This document shows, in pieces, positions 7,543-16,267 of a stretch of 21,127 bases of DNA (positions are counted from its first letter, which is position 1; every line of letters starts with the position of its first letter). Where the stretch lies: the NCBI GenBank assembly GCA_964603655.1, contig CAZRVZ010000100.1, forward strand, positions 1 to 21,127. The letters are read 5' to 3'. The DNA is from JACPWY01 sp964603655 (GTDB taxonomy: Bacteria; Bdellovibrionota; FAC87; UBA2466). The notes under the pieces were generated by a model. The model did not search any database. It had not been told where the DNA came from and saw only the letters and a program-made list of their open reading frames with translations. The position numbers and the translations under genes are program-made.

Positions 7543-8829
7543 CTAGATTCGTAGGTCGACTCCACTCGATCGCCCCGCCAAATTGACTTTGGACAACGCG
7601 AAAGGCGCCGCTACAACCGGTTGATTGCGGCTATTCTCTCGCCAGGCATTGGGTAAATCTTCACGGTTTCCCTGGCGACCGAAAGACGCATCGGCCTGTG
7701 CTTGGAAATTCAAGGACTCTCGTCCGGAAAAGACATCGATTCGAGTCAAATTGAGATCCTGAGACTGCAACGATTGTCTCAAATCACCCAGAGAGTTTTC
7801 GATGATGGCCTTTGCAAAGTTGTTCTCTGAATGCATTTCGATCTCGACGCGATTTCCTTCCGTCGATACTCTAATTTCCAATTTTCCCAATTCGGGAGGT
7901 GACAGCGAAACGGTCATTTCGCCACCGCCCCGGTGAACGAGCGTTTCCACCCGTTCCATCACCTCCGGCAACGAGACCGAACCGGACTCTTGACCGCGAA
8001 GCACCTTCGGCGTCACCGCCTGAGCGCCCTCAGTCACCCCGTTTTGAAACGGCAACAGTGGGGCCTGATTCTGGGAACTTTCGATACGACGGCCGGACAA
8101 CGCCTTCAAATCACCAGGCTCCTTACCTTCACCGTTCGGCTTTGCGTCTTGAGCGGACGGGATTTCCCGAAGTTCTCCGTCGTTAACTTCCCGTTGTTGC
8201 GCACCGCGCTCTGCTTTCACTGTGAAAACATTGGCATGGTATTTCTGAATGGCATTGTCATGATGGGGATGCTTGGAAATCTCCATCGCCTTAGATTCAT
8301 TTGGTAATCCCTCTGTTCGACGAGTCTCCTCGTTCAATGCTTGGGCTCTTTGCGGCTCTTTTTCCCTGGATAATTCCAGAACCTGCTTAGTAGGCAGATC
8401 CACCCCAAACTCCAAACGAGGGGCCGCTCGGGTTTTACCGTGTTCCATCAATTTAGTAGCCTGATCAATATGTTGGATTGACGACAAATCCGCTGAATCT
8501 GAATCGCTGTTCGCCGTGACACCGCGACCCGGCATCACACCTTCTGGATCCGAATGCACTGCTATGGGAATAAATCCCGCAAACAGTGTGTCCGACGTGT
8601 CCCTATTCAGGGAACGCACCGGCGCCTCAGAAACTTCTTTCTCGGATCCAGCGCCCAAATTCAACGGTTCCGCGCCCATCCACATATCTTCACCAGACCG
8701 CACCTGAAGGCCCAGAAGGTAATCCATGAAATTGAATTCCCCTGTCTCAGGCACCGACTCTTTCAGCATCCGGCCTCCCGACGGTGTCGGGACGAGGGAT
8801 GTACTTCCTAATTGAGGTATCGATAACAT
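7543..8829 (-). CDS. fliK: Flagellar hook-length control protein FliK
   Basis: Secreted ruler and switch protein that stops hook growth and changes export specificity through FlhB. The 428-residue protein has a long, variable, polar N-terminal part. Its C-terminal Flg_hook domain spans about residues 287-372 and includes GEMTVSLSPPELGKLEIRV and the helix NNFAKAIIENSLGDLRQSLQSQ, which are diagnostic. A tail of about 55 residues follows. I favour ATG 8829, with GGTGA eight bases upstream; the in-frame GTG at 8841 sits directly against the G-run and has no spacing. The short overlap region with the MotE-like gene's stop implies translational coupling. Confidence 0.9.
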   Translation of the reverse strand: MLSIPQLGSTSLVPTPSGGRMLKESVPETGEFNFMDYLLGLQVRSGEDMWMGAEPLNLGAGSEKEVSEAPVRSLNRDTSDTLFAGFIPIAVHSDPEGVMPGRGVTANSDSDSADLSSIQHIDQATKLMEHGKTRAAPRLEFGVDLPTKQVLELSREKEPQRAQALNEETRRTEGLPNESKAMEISKHPHHDNAIQKYHANVFTVKAERGAQQREVNDGELREIPSAQDAKPNGEGKEPGDLKALSGRRIESSQNQAPLLPFQNGVTEGAQAVTPKVLRGQESGSVSLPEVMERVETLVHRGGGEMTVSLSPPELGKLEIRVSTEGNRVEIEMHSENNFAKAIIENSLGDLRQSLQSQDLNLTRIDVFSGRESLNFQAQADASFGRQGNREDLPNAWRENSRNQPVVAAPFALSKVNLAGRSSGVDLRI

Positions 8830-8833
8830 CTCA

Positions 8834-9580
8834 TCATTCACCCCCCTTCGATTCCATCAACTGAACATCATTGACCGAAACTTTACTCGTACGCTCTCCG
8901 ATTTTTTCCGAAATTTTCCGGGCCTTTTCCGTAGACATGCGCGCCAGAATATCCGCGGCACGCTCGCGCTTCATCCCGCGAACGATTTCGGTTGCAAGGT
9001 CCACGTTCATTTCGTCCAGTATCTTTCCTGCCCGTTTAGGATCCATCTTTTCATAAACATCTCGTAACTGGACCACTCGATTTTGGTGCTCGGCAATCAA
9101 TCTGTTTTTGGTCTGGTTAGCTAGCGCCTGGTTTTGCTTTTCGCTTTCCTCTCGCGCCGCTTTCGCCTCGGCTCGGGCCTCGTTGGCATGGCTCTTATTA
9201 TCTGAATCGACGATCCGTTTCTCCATTTCCAGATTCAATTTTTCGAGTCGTTTGGATTCGGTATCGAAACGGGAAATCTGATCCCGTAATGCCTTCTCCC
9301 GTTCGGCCAGCTCCGTTTCCCTCGAGGATAGAGCGCTCTCTCGCTTCTCGATTTCCTTAAGCCTGTCTTGAACCGCTCGCTCGATGGGGCCCGCTACCGA
9401 GACAGATTCCGATGGCTGTCCCGCAGCTTTTTGAACTGATTCGCCTTCCCCGGCCGCTACCAGTGTGGAGTCACTCAGACCCAATTCGTGGTAAAGCGCA
9501 AAGGCCGTGAGCGCGGTCGCGATCCAAATCCACACCGTCATCGACCTGAAGCTCATGATGAATCTTGGACCTACGGTCAC
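8834..9580 (-). CDS. MotE/YlxF-like flagellar membrane coiled-coil protein
   Basis: Predicted inner-membrane protein of 248 residues occupying the fliJ-fliK slot, where Bacillus has ylxF and other bacteria have motE or flbB relatives. It has one N-terminal membrane helix (about 13-31), then a long charged coiled coil (about 65-170, many Glu/Lys/Arg heptads). A C-terminal MgtE-N-like helical domain follows (about 170-235, with YEKMDPKRAGKILDEM and MKRERAADILARM). MotE in other species chaperones the stator protein MotB; that role here is inference. Translation probably starts at GTG 9580, preceded by AAGGGGAAAGCA and overlapping the fliJ stop as GTGA. Confidence 0.82.
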   Translation of the reverse strand: MTVGPRFIMSFRSMTVWIWIATALTAFALYHELGLSDSTLVAAGEGESVQKAAGQPSESVSVAGPIERAVQDRLKEIEKRESALSSRETELAEREKALRDQISRFDTESKRLEKLNLEMEKRIVDSDNKSHANEARAEAKAAREESEKQNQALANQTKNRLIAEHQNRVVQLRDVYEKMDPKRAGKILDEMNVDLATEIVRGMKRERAADILARMSTEKARKISEKIGERTSKVSVNDVQLMESKGGE

Positions 9581-10032
9581 TGCTTTCCCCTTTGTGCCGC
9601 CTTGAGCAGTCTGTGGTTCTCGTCTAGCTGTTTCTGATCTCGACGTGCCACTTGCATCCGGTATTGCTTAAAATCGCTTTCCCTTTTGTTTTCAAAAGCC
9701 TTGCGCTTGAGAAGTAACGCGGCCAACTCTCTCCGTTTTTGTGATAACAGTCCGCGGATGTCGGTGAGATTGCGAATCAGTTTGCCCTCCTGATCCCGAT
9801 CCAGTTCAATTTTATTTGTCTGATACTCGTACCATTCCCCGCTCACCAACCGATTGTTAGCCGGAGTACCAATAGATATCAGCAGTAGTTGTTTAATATT
9901 TTCCTGTGTCTTTCCGATCTGTGTTTGCATTTCTGAAACTTTTTGAAGAATTGTTCCCAACTCTATCTTTTTTTTTCGCTCTTCAATTTCGACCAACCGA
10001 AGTGCCGGCCCCAGCTTGAAATGAAACTTCAT
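9577..10032 (-). CDS. fliJ: Flagellar export protein FliJ
   Basis: Coiled-coil component of the flagellar type III export gate that links the FliI ATPase ring to FlhA and recycles chaperones. The 151-residue protein is almost wholly helical and charged. It starts with the family-like MKFHFKLGPALRLVEIEERKKK and ends KQLDENHRLLKAAQRGKQ. Length and placement directly after fliI match the family, which is poorly conserved in sequence. The ATG overlaps the fliI stop as ATGA, so it is translationally coupled to fliI. Confidence 0.88.
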   Translation of the reverse strand: MKFHFKLGPALRLVEIEERKKKIELGTILQKVSEMQTQIGKTQENIKQLLLISIGTPANNRLVSGEWYEYQTNKIELDRDQEGKLIRNLTDIRGLLSQKRRELAALLLKRKAFENKRESDFKQYRMQVARRDQKQLDENHRLLKAAQRGKQ

Positions 10033-11372
10033 GCCATGGTCCCGATTTCACCGTTCTCGCCACCACTGGTTAGACCGGGAAACAAGCCCAGAAGACTTCG
10101 CTGGGAATCCAGAAACGAAACGCGCTCAGTGGCCTCTTGCTGCAAGAATTTGCGAATTCTGGGCTCAAATTCTATCGCCTCATCAATTTGGGGATCCACG
10201 CCACGCTCGTATGCGCCAAAGCGGATCGCGTCCTCGTTTTCAAGGTACGTAGCCAGTCTCTGCTTGAGCAATCGTGAGGATTTTATGTGTTGGCTGGGTA
10301 CTAACTGATCCATTACTCGGCTGACGCTCGAAAGAATGTCGATGGCGGGGTAATGACCCCGATTGGCGAGTCGCCGCGCGAGCACTATGTGACCATCGAG
10401 AATCGCCCGAGCAGCATCGGCAATGGGATCCTCGAGGTCGTCACCCTCGACGAGCACGGTGTACAGACCGGTGATACTACCTGCCGAACCCCAGTTTCCG
10501 GCCCGCTCGACCAGTTTGGACAGCATCCCGAAAACGCTTGGCGTGTACCCCTTGCTAGTGGGCGGCTCGCCCGCCGCCATTCCGATCTCCCGCTGTGCCA
10601 TGGCAAATCGGGTCAGCGAATCCATCAAGAGGAGCACATTGGCTCCGCGCCCTCGGAAATATTCAGCCACCGCCACGGCCACGTGGGCTCCGCGCGTTCG
10701 TCTCACCGGAGATTTTTCGGCCGTCTCGACTACTACCACGCTGCGTGGGCGTCCCGCTGGACCTAGCTCCCGCTCCAGGAACTCCCTAACCTCTCGGCCA
10801 CGCTCACCAATCAGGCCGATGACGACGACGTCGGCAGAGGTGTGTCTGGCCATCATTCCCAAGAGCACGCTCTTACCCACTCCAGAGCCGGCGAAAATTC
10901 CCTGACGTTGGCCCAGGCCGCAAGTTAAGCACGCATTGATTGAACGAACTCCCAGATCGATCTGCGTGTTAATAATTTCACGATTCATCGGATTTAACGA
11001 GGGGCCGTACAAGGGCACCTTTTCCGGTAAAACCAGGGAGTGACCGTCTTCGTACGATCTCCCCATTGAGTCAATAACACCGCCAAGCATCGCCTCACCC
11101 ACCGCAACTTGCGCGCTGGGCTCGCGAAGCACAACCCGATCGCCCAACCGCACCGACCCCAAATCATCAAGCGGCATGGCGACGTGGCCCGAGGGGTCCA
11201 GGCTCACGATCTCCACCGGTATCGGACCCTGGTCCGATTCAATGCAACAGATAGCGCCAACCTTTACCCCGGGAATGAATGTTTTTACGGCATCGCGACG
11301 GACGTGCTGAACTCGCCCGAACATCTGAAATATGGGCGACGCCTCTAGTTTTTCGGTTAGCTTTTCAATCAT
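10029..11372 (-). CDS. fliI: Flagellum-specific export ATPase FliI
   Basis: Hexameric F1-beta-like ATPase at the cytoplasmic base of the flagellar export apparatus, partner of FliH and FliJ. The 447-residue length is standard. Walker A is AGSGVGKS (161-168), preceded by GLGQRQGIF. The catalytic-Glu segment GERGRE is at 189-194 and Walker B LLLMD at 247-251, followed by SLTRFAMAQREIGMAAGEPP, the T3SS-ATPase signature. The ATG lies 18 bp after fliH and has no clear Shine-Dalgarno sequence, so it may depend on translation of fliH. Confidence 0.97.
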   Translation of the reverse strand: MIEKLTEKLEASPIFQMFGRVQHVRRDAVKTFIPGVKVGAICCIESDQGPIPVEIVSLDPSGHVAMPLDDLGSVRLGDRVVLREPSAQVAVGEAMLGGVIDSMGRSYEDGHSLVLPEKVPLYGPSLNPMNREIINTQIDLGVRSINACLTCGLGQRQGIFAGSGVGKSVLLGMMARHTSADVVVIGLIGERGREVREFLERELGPAGRPRSVVVVETAEKSPVRRTRGAHVAVAVAEYFRGRGANVLLLMDSLTRFAMAQREIGMAAGEPPTSKGYTPSVFGMLSKLVERAGNWGSAGSITGLYTVLVEGDDLEDPIADAARAILDGHIVLARRLANRGHYPAIDILSSVSRVMDQLVPSQHIKSSRLLKQRLATYLENEDAIRFGAYERGVDPQIDEAIEFEPRIRKFLQQEATERVSFLDSQRSLLGLFPGLTSGGENGEIGTMA

Positions 11373-11390
11373 TGTTAGTTCACATTCGGC

Positions 11391-12188
11391 TCATACTGAA
11401 TTCCCATCGTTCCCGTCCACCACGGTCCCCGCTACCACGGATCTCACGGCCTCGCGCAATCGCTCTAAGGCCTCGCGATCCGAAAACAGAATTCCCCCGT
11501 TGTCACATTCTACCCTGAAGTCTCCAGCAAATAGTGTATCGTCCACCCTGAGAATCAGATTCTGCGAACCGGCATTCGATAATGCCGACTGATAATTGCC
11601 AAACTGCCTCGCCGAAACTGAAAGCGTGACACCTTTCATTCGACTGAACTCCGACAGCTCGTGGCTCAGCCACTGCTGAACTTTTCGGATGACTTCCGAT
11701 TCGCGCGGAACCAGGCAATGGATCAGGATATATTCCAGCGTCTCTAGCCACGCCGATTCATGCGAGTGCAGGACCTTTTCCTTCGACTGAAGGAGTTTAT
11801 CGATTACTCCCTCCAAGGTAGAGATCACTGCCGCCAGTTCTGCTGATTTTTCAGTAATCGCCTGTTGCCTTCCCTCATTTTTTCCGAACTCGAAACCCTC
11901 GGTCCGACCCGCTATTTTTGCCTCGCTCAACCGCTCGGCGACGCGTTCATGCGCCGACGACTCCATATCGCGCCGCAGGGTCTCCACGCGCGTGTTGACA
12001 CGTTCCGATATTCTAACCTCTAGCTCGGCCCCTAGGGTTTGGTCCGCCCTGACCCAATTCCAAAAATCATTCCCGTATCGAAACGGTTCGCTGCGAAACG
12101 CAGAAATGTTCACGGCAGGTCGAGCGGGCTTAGAGCCACCGCTCTCAAACGTGACAAATCCGTGCGAATCATTAGGGGACGATTTCAC
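11391..12188 (-). CDS. fliH: Flagellar assembly protein FliH
   Basis: Regulator and stator-like partner of FliI that tethers the ATPase to FliN and the export gate. Identification rests on position between fliG and fliI and on a typical layout. A variable N-terminus is followed by a long Ala/Glu-rich helix (ERVAERLSEAKIAGRTEGFE, then EKSAELAAVISTLEGVIDKL) and a C-terminal FliH/HrpE-like domain with GDFRVECDNGGILFSDREAL. The frame can start at TTG 12206. I prefer GTG 12188 because GGGGAGG lies just upstream, although its spacing is short; both overlap the end of fliG. The protein is 265 residues from the GTG. Confidence 0.85.
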   Translation of the reverse strand: MKSSPNDSHGFVTFESGGSKPARPAVNISAFRSEPFRYGNDFWNWVRADQTLGAELEVRISERVNTRVETLRRDMESSAHERVAERLSEAKIAGRTEGFEFGKNEGRQQAITEKSAELAAVISTLEGVIDKLLQSKEKVLHSHESAWLETLEYILIHCLVPRESEVIRKVQQWLSHELSEFSRMKGVTLSVSARQFGNYQSALSNAGSQNLILRVDDTLFAGDFRVECDNGGILFSDREALERLREAVRSVVAGTVVDGNDGNSV

Positions 12189-13197
12189 TATCCTCCCCGA
12201 TGCCAATCACGATTTTGCCCTCTTCCTCGAGTCGCTTCACAATCTTAACCACCTCTCGCTGAGCCGACTCGACGTCGGATACCTTTTGCGGCCCCAGCGC
12301 TGCCAGATCCTCTCGCAAAATATCGGCAGCCCGTTCCGACATGCAGCCGTAAATCTTTTCTCGCAGCTCCTCTGGCGCGCTCTTGAGAGCCAGAAGCAGG
12401 CGATCGTTTGGAACCTCGCGCAGGACCATCTGAATGCCCCGGTCATCGATCTTGATGAGGTCGGTGAATGTGAACATGTGCTGGCGAATTTCTTCTGCGA
12501 GAATCGGATCCTTGTCCTCGATTCGCGCCATGAGGGAATTCATCGTCCTTTTGTCCAGCGAGTTCACGATTTCAGCAACGCTGGTAACTCCACCCAACCG
12601 CGAGTCCTTGGCTCCGCCGCCGGTGACAAGCTCGTTTTTTAGAACCGTGTCCAGCTCGTCGACGCGGTCGTTGCCGACGTTTTCGAGATTGGCCATCCGT
12701 AAAACCACCTCGGCACGGATACCCTCTGGGAGCGCCTTGACGACGGCTCCCTGGCGATTGACGTCTAGATGTGCAACTACGATCGCGACGGTTTGCGGAT
12801 GCTCATCCGTGAGAAACTCGGCCAGCGTCTTTGCGTCAATGCCCTCAAGCGAGGTCAGCTGCTTCTGCGTCCAGACCCGCTTCTTTTTGAGGTCGCCAAA
12901 AATTTGTTTTGCGCGCTCTTCGCCCAAACCCCGGGTAACCGTTTCTGGGAGCGTTAGGGAGTCGTCAAAAAAGACCTCGTCCCGTTCCGAGAGTTTGTTC
13001 AGAAATTCGCCCAGCACTATGTTGATGAGCACGACAGGAGCCTTCTTCATCTGACTCATGATGGTGAGCAGACTGCGTACATCCTTATCGTGGAGCTCCC
13101 GCATCATTTGAAACGAAACCTCTTCTCCTAAAATATTCATGAGAATGGCGGTCTTCTCCACGCCACTGAGCTGGTGTCTTTTGGTCTGAGTGGTCAT
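12172..13197 (-). CDS. fliG: Flagellar motor switch protein FliG
   Basis: Rotor protein of the C-ring that binds FliF and generates torque against the stator. 341 residues is the expected length. Visible features are the EHPQT motif (132-136) that contacts FliM, the flexible Gly-rich linker (GGG 193-195), the MFTF hinge (241-244), and the torque helix region with LREK (278-281) and SERAADILREDL (287-298). The ATG at 13197 follows AGGGAGTAGACT. It sits between fliF and fliH, and its 3' end overlaps fliH. Confidence 0.97.
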   Translation of the reverse strand: MTTQTKRHQLSGVEKTAILMNILGEEVSFQMMRELHDKDVRSLLTIMSQMKKAPVVLINIVLGEFLNKLSERDEVFFDDSLTLPETVTRGLGEERAKQIFGDLKKKRVWTQKQLTSLEGIDAKTLAEFLTDEHPQTVAIVVAHLDVNRQGAVVKALPEGIRAEVVLRMANLENVGNDRVDELDTVLKNELVTGGGAKDSRLGGVTSVAEIVNSLDKRTMNSLMARIEDKDPILAEEIRQHMFTFTDLIKIDDRGIQMVLREVPNDRLLLALKSAPEELREKIYGCMSERAADILREDLAALGPQKVSDVESAQREVVKIVKRLEEEGKIVIGIGEDSEIVP

Positions 13198-13245
13198 AGT
13201 CTACTCCCTATTGGACCCATGAAAGTTGTCTGCTAAAAAAACCAG

Positions 13246-14958
13246 TTAGGCGGCGTGCGGTTGCCGTTCGTCCTTTTCAATCCATTCCTGGATAATTCGG
13301 GTTCCCTTTTTTGGCGCCTGCGTTAGTTTTTCGAGAATCCGTTTGAGAAGCTCCGCCTGCTCCTTCTGCTCGGGAGTGTCTTCTTCCAGAGTTTCACCAG
13401 TGGCACCCGTGCCACTAGAAAGAGCCGATCCCGACGCCGACGCTGTCATCAGCTCCGACCGTTTTTCGGATTCAAGTTCAGCCACCGTCTTCGGTAGTTT
13501 CTGTTGCATCACCTGATTTTCGGCCAGAAGGGCCAACCGTTCGCGTTCGCGTTTTTCAGCTCGCTTTTTAAGCACAGGTCTTAAAACTCCGAAACCAACG
13601 GCCAGGAGTCCCAGCAGTGCCAGGCCGATGCGATAGGCCGTCGGCATGCCCGGGGGAATCACGATCTCCGTCTTAGGCTCGATGACCTCGGTGGATTTGA
13701 ACGGCAGACTACTAATGGTAATACTGTCGCGTCGCTCTGAATCGAATCCAACGGCATTACCGATGACACCCTGCAATCGTTTCAGTTCCTCCTCTGTTCG
13801 GGGACTAAATACATCTGCATCGCTGGGATTGGCGCCCTTCGTATAGTAACCGTCGACCACAACGGCCACGGTCAGGCGCTTGATACTTCCGGAGGGCTTG
13901 TCGGTAGTTTGTATTTTTCTCGGAATCGCATAACTGGAGTTCGAAACATTCTTTTCTGACGTTGTATTCGCCATGGGAATTGGGGGATTATTATTTTCAG
14001 TTCCGGGAAGATTGGAACGGCTACCGGGGATTCCAATTGGGTTGGGTCGGCTGCCGGTAGTGACCTCGTCATTTTTGATCACGTTTTTGGCGACAGCCTT
14101 GTCCGGGTCGTAAGTTTCCTCGGTCGTGTTTACCCGAGACGGATCGATCTCCGCGGTCACCTTCGCCTTGACTTTGTCGTATCCCACCACGGGGGCTAGG
14201 AGTTCGATAATTCGCTTTTCATAATCGATCTCGATAGCCCGCTGCATCTCCAGGAGAGCGCTCGACATGCCGTACATCGTTCCGTCGTCGGGCCTGTGCA
14301 AAAAGTTTCCCTTGGTGTCGACCAGCGTCACCTGGTTTGGCTGTAACCCTTCGACGGCGCTGGCCACCAGATGCGCCACTCCCTGAGTTTCCCCTTTCGT
14401 GAGACTCATTCCGGGACGAAGCTCAAGCACAACGGAGGCCTTGGGCGGTTCCTGCTCCTCGAGGAAAGTTTTCTTCGGCGGGATGCTGATGTGGACCCGC
14501 GCCGTTTTCACGGAGGCGAGGCGTTGAATCGAGCGGGTCAGCTCGCCCTGCACCGCTCGGACATACTGAATGCGCTGCACATAACTGGACATACCCAGCG
14601 TAGACGCATCGAATTTTTCAAATCCAACGAGGTCATGACCGGGAATGCCGTCCTTGGCGAGCTGCATCCGTGCCGTGTGAACCAGTTTCGAGGGAACCAG
14701 AATCGCGGCCTGATCATCGGACACATGATACGGGATCTTCGCGTCGGACAGGTGCTTCGCAACCGCCTTGAAGTCCTCAGGCCTGAGTTCGGCATAGAGT
14801 ACCTGATAGGGATCCTGCTTGAGCTGGACTCTCACCGCGGTTGCCAGAATGCCGACCACCATGACCACACCGGCGAGCACCGCAATTCGTTGAATCCGTC
14901 CCAATCGGGAATAGAATGCCTGAACCGCTGTCAGTAACGCCTGCAATCGTTGTGGCAT
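13246..14958 (-). CDS. fliF: Flagellar MS-ring protein FliF
   Basis: Forms the membrane-embedded MS ring, the first structure of the basal body. The 570-residue protein has two membrane helices, at about 24-42 (RIAVLAGVVMVVGILATAV) and 441-463 (RIGLALLGLLAVGFGVLRPVL). The large periplasmic part between them carries YscJ/FliF motifs such as YAELRPEDF, GHDLVGFEKFD, VKTARVHISIPPKKTFLEE and ASVVLELRPGMSLT. The cytoplasmic tail of about 107 residues ends with RIIQEWIEKDERQPHAA, the FliG-binding end. The ATG at 14958 has only a weak AGGT upstream. Length is normal. Confidence 0.97.
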   Translation of the reverse strand: MPQRLQALLTAVQAFYSRLGRIQRIAVLAGVVMVVGILATAVRVQLKQDPYQVLYAELRPEDFKAVAKHLSDAKIPYHVSDDQAAILVPSKLVHTARMQLAKDGIPGHDLVGFEKFDASTLGMSSYVQRIQYVRAVQGELTRSIQRLASVKTARVHISIPPKKTFLEEQEPPKASVVLELRPGMSLTKGETQGVAHLVASAVEGLQPNQVTLVDTKGNFLHRPDDGTMYGMSSALLEMQRAIEIDYEKRIIELLAPVVGYDKVKAKVTAEIDPSRVNTTEETYDPDKAVAKNVIKNDEVTTGSRPNPIGIPGSRSNLPGTENNNPPIPMANTTSEKNVSNSSYAIPRKIQTTDKPSGSIKRLTVAVVVDGYYTKGANPSDADVFSPRTEEELKRLQGVIGNAVGFDSERRDSITISSLPFKSTEVIEPKTEIVIPPGMPTAYRIGLALLGLLAVGFGVLRPVLKKRAEKRERERLALLAENQVMQQKLPKTVAELESEKRSELMTASASGSALSSGTGATGETLEEDTPEQKEQAELLKRILEKLTQAPKKGTRIIQEWIEKDERQPHAA

Positions 14959-14996
14959 GTTTTACCTATTCAAAGTTTCGGCCAAAGTGAGGTCTC

Positions 14997-15305
14997 TTAG
15001 ATCTGCATTTTGAGAATGTCCTGGTACGCTTCGATCGCCTTGTTGCGCACCTGGGTGAGAAGCTTGAACGCCGAATCCGCTTTTTCAAACGCAAGCATCG
15101 CCTCATGCAGGTTTTCCGTCTTTCCAATCGCGACCTCGGTATTCTTTTTATCGGCGGCACCCAGCATGGTGTTCACTTCGTCCACGCTCTGGCTCAAAAA
15201 CTGAGCAAAGCTGGGCGCCGTCTTTTCTGAATGGCCAGAGTGTTCCAGGGCAAAGCGTTGGACTTCTAATAGTGGTTCCGGTCTTCCAAGGGGTAGAATA
15301 GTCAT
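14997..15305 (-). CDS. fliE: Flagellar hook-basal body protein FliE
   Basis: Small rod component joining the MS ring to the rod, needed for export of the other rod proteins. At 102 residues it is typical. The C-terminal half contains the family pattern ENLHEAMLAFEKADSAFKLLTQVRNKAIEAYQDILKMQI. Its ATG shares one base with the flgC stop (TAATG), so it is translationally coupled to flgC. A 38-bp gap follows before fliF. Confidence 0.96.
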   Translation of the reverse strand: MTILPLGRPEPLLEVQRFALEHSGHSEKTAPSFAQFLSQSVDEVNTMLGAADKKNTEVAIGKTENLHEAMLAFEKADSAFKLLTQVRNKAIEAYQDILKMQI

Positions 15306-15745
15306 TATCGTTTCCCAATCTCTAGGGCCTTGTTCATCATATTTCGGGCGACGTTCATTGCCGTGACGTTGGCCTCGTACGTTCGGCTCGCCGTAATCAG
15401 GTTCACCATCTCCTCCATCGTATTGACGTTCGGCATGGCTACCATGCCATCCGGATCCGCATCCGGATGGTCCGGATCACGCACCATCCGCGGAGGATTG
15501 GGATCCGAAACGACGTCAACAACCTGAACCTTGTGTAGTGGCAAATCCATAGTGTTTCCCAGTATCTCAGCAAAATTCTTGGTCGGTACCGCTTCAAATA
15601 CCGCGTCCTTTCGACGGTACGGCCCACCCTCTGGAGTCCGGGTGGTTTGCGCATTGGCGAGATTGCTTGAAATCGTATTCATGCGCAGGCGTTCGGCACT
15701 CAGAGCCGAAGCACTTACATCCAGAGAATCGAAGAAGTCACCCAT
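15305..15745 (-). CDS. flgC: Flagellar basal-body rod protein FlgC
   Basis: Proximal rod subunit. The 146-residue protein begins with the rod N-terminus (SLDVSASALSAERLRMNTISSNLANAQTTRTPEGGPYRRKDAVF read in parts). It ends with ASRTYEANVTAMNVARNMMNKALEIGK, both diagnostic for FlgC. The ATG at 15745 has AGGGGGTGGAG upstream, a good ribosome binding site. It lies 19 bp after flgB and overlaps fliE by one base. Confidence 0.96.
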   Translation of the reverse strand: MGDFFDSLDVSASALSAERLRMNTISSNLANAQTTRTPEGGPYRRKDAVFEAVPTKNFAEILGNTMDLPLHKVQVVDVVSDPNPPRMVRDPDHPDADPDGMVAMPNVNTMEEMVNLITASRTYEANVTAMNVARNMMNKALEIGKR

Positions 15746-15764
15746 TCTCCACCCCCTTTAAAGT

Positions 15765-16151
15765 TTATTGTCCGCCGCCGGTAATGGCGTACTTCAAGAG
15801 CGCAAATTTTTTAGAAATCATCTGCGTCGCAGCCGAATACTTCACGTCATTTTTAGTCAAATCTGCCATTTCACGATCCATATCGACCGTGTTTAGGTCC
15901 TGACCTCGTTCCGATAACGGGTCCTCAAAAACACGCGGCTGCACATTTGCCAGATCGTTCTCACTGACCTGAATACCCGACTCCGACATCTCGACTGCCT
16001 TCTGAAGCTCCCGCTCGAATTCGACGCGTCTCGCCTTAAATAGCGGCGTTTCCGCATTGGCAATGTTGTCGGCAACGATCGCGTGACGCACCAAACTCAA
16101 ATCCATCGAGCGCGAGATCACGTCCATCGACTTGTCGAATATTCCGCTCAT
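15765..16151 (-). CDS. flgB: Flagellar basal-body rod protein FlgB
   Basis: Proximal rod subunit, first gene of the structural operon. I choose ATG 16151 (128 residues, MSGIFDKSMDVISRSMDLS), with AGGAAA upstream. The longer frame to 16247 would run through the sigma-54 promoter and has non-family sequence in front. Visible family motif: HAIVADNIANAETPLFKARRVEFE in parts, the FlgB N-terminal rod signature. The C-terminus contains the helix YSAATQMISKKFALLKYAI. Transcription probably starts about 50 bases upstream from the -24/-12 promoter. Confidence 0.95.
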   Translation of the reverse strand: MSGIFDKSMDVISRSMDLSLVRHAIVADNIANAETPLFKARRVEFERELQKAVEMSESGIQVSENDLANVQPRVFEDPLSERGQDLNTVDMDREMADLTKNDVKYSAATQMISKKFALLKYAITGGGQ

Positions 16152-16212
16152 TTCATTTTTTTTCCTAAAGTTTTCATTTAAGTCTTCCGATAGGCAACTT
16201 AAGAGATTGTAA

Positions 16213-16229
16213 TGCAACTGCCGGGCCAA
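16213..16229 (-). promoter_or_regulatory. Sigma-54 (RpoN) promoter for the flgB operon
   Basis: On the minus strand the sequence TTGGCCCGGCAGTTGCA matches the consensus YTGGCACGRNNNTTGCW at every defined position except one (C instead of A after GGC). It has the invariant GG-N10-GC spacing. The expected start site is near 16202, giving a leader of about 50 nt before flgB. A sigma-54 activator gene ends 39 bp upstream, so the activator is likely to work here. Confidence 0.82.
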
Positions 16230-16267
16230 CTCCCCAAAGCACGCCACCAGGCACGACTCCCTAAATA

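Noticed and set aside
16152..16247. N-terminal extension of FlgB
   Set aside because: It would cover the sigma-54 promoter and adds residues unlike FlgB; ATG 16151 has a ribosome binding site.
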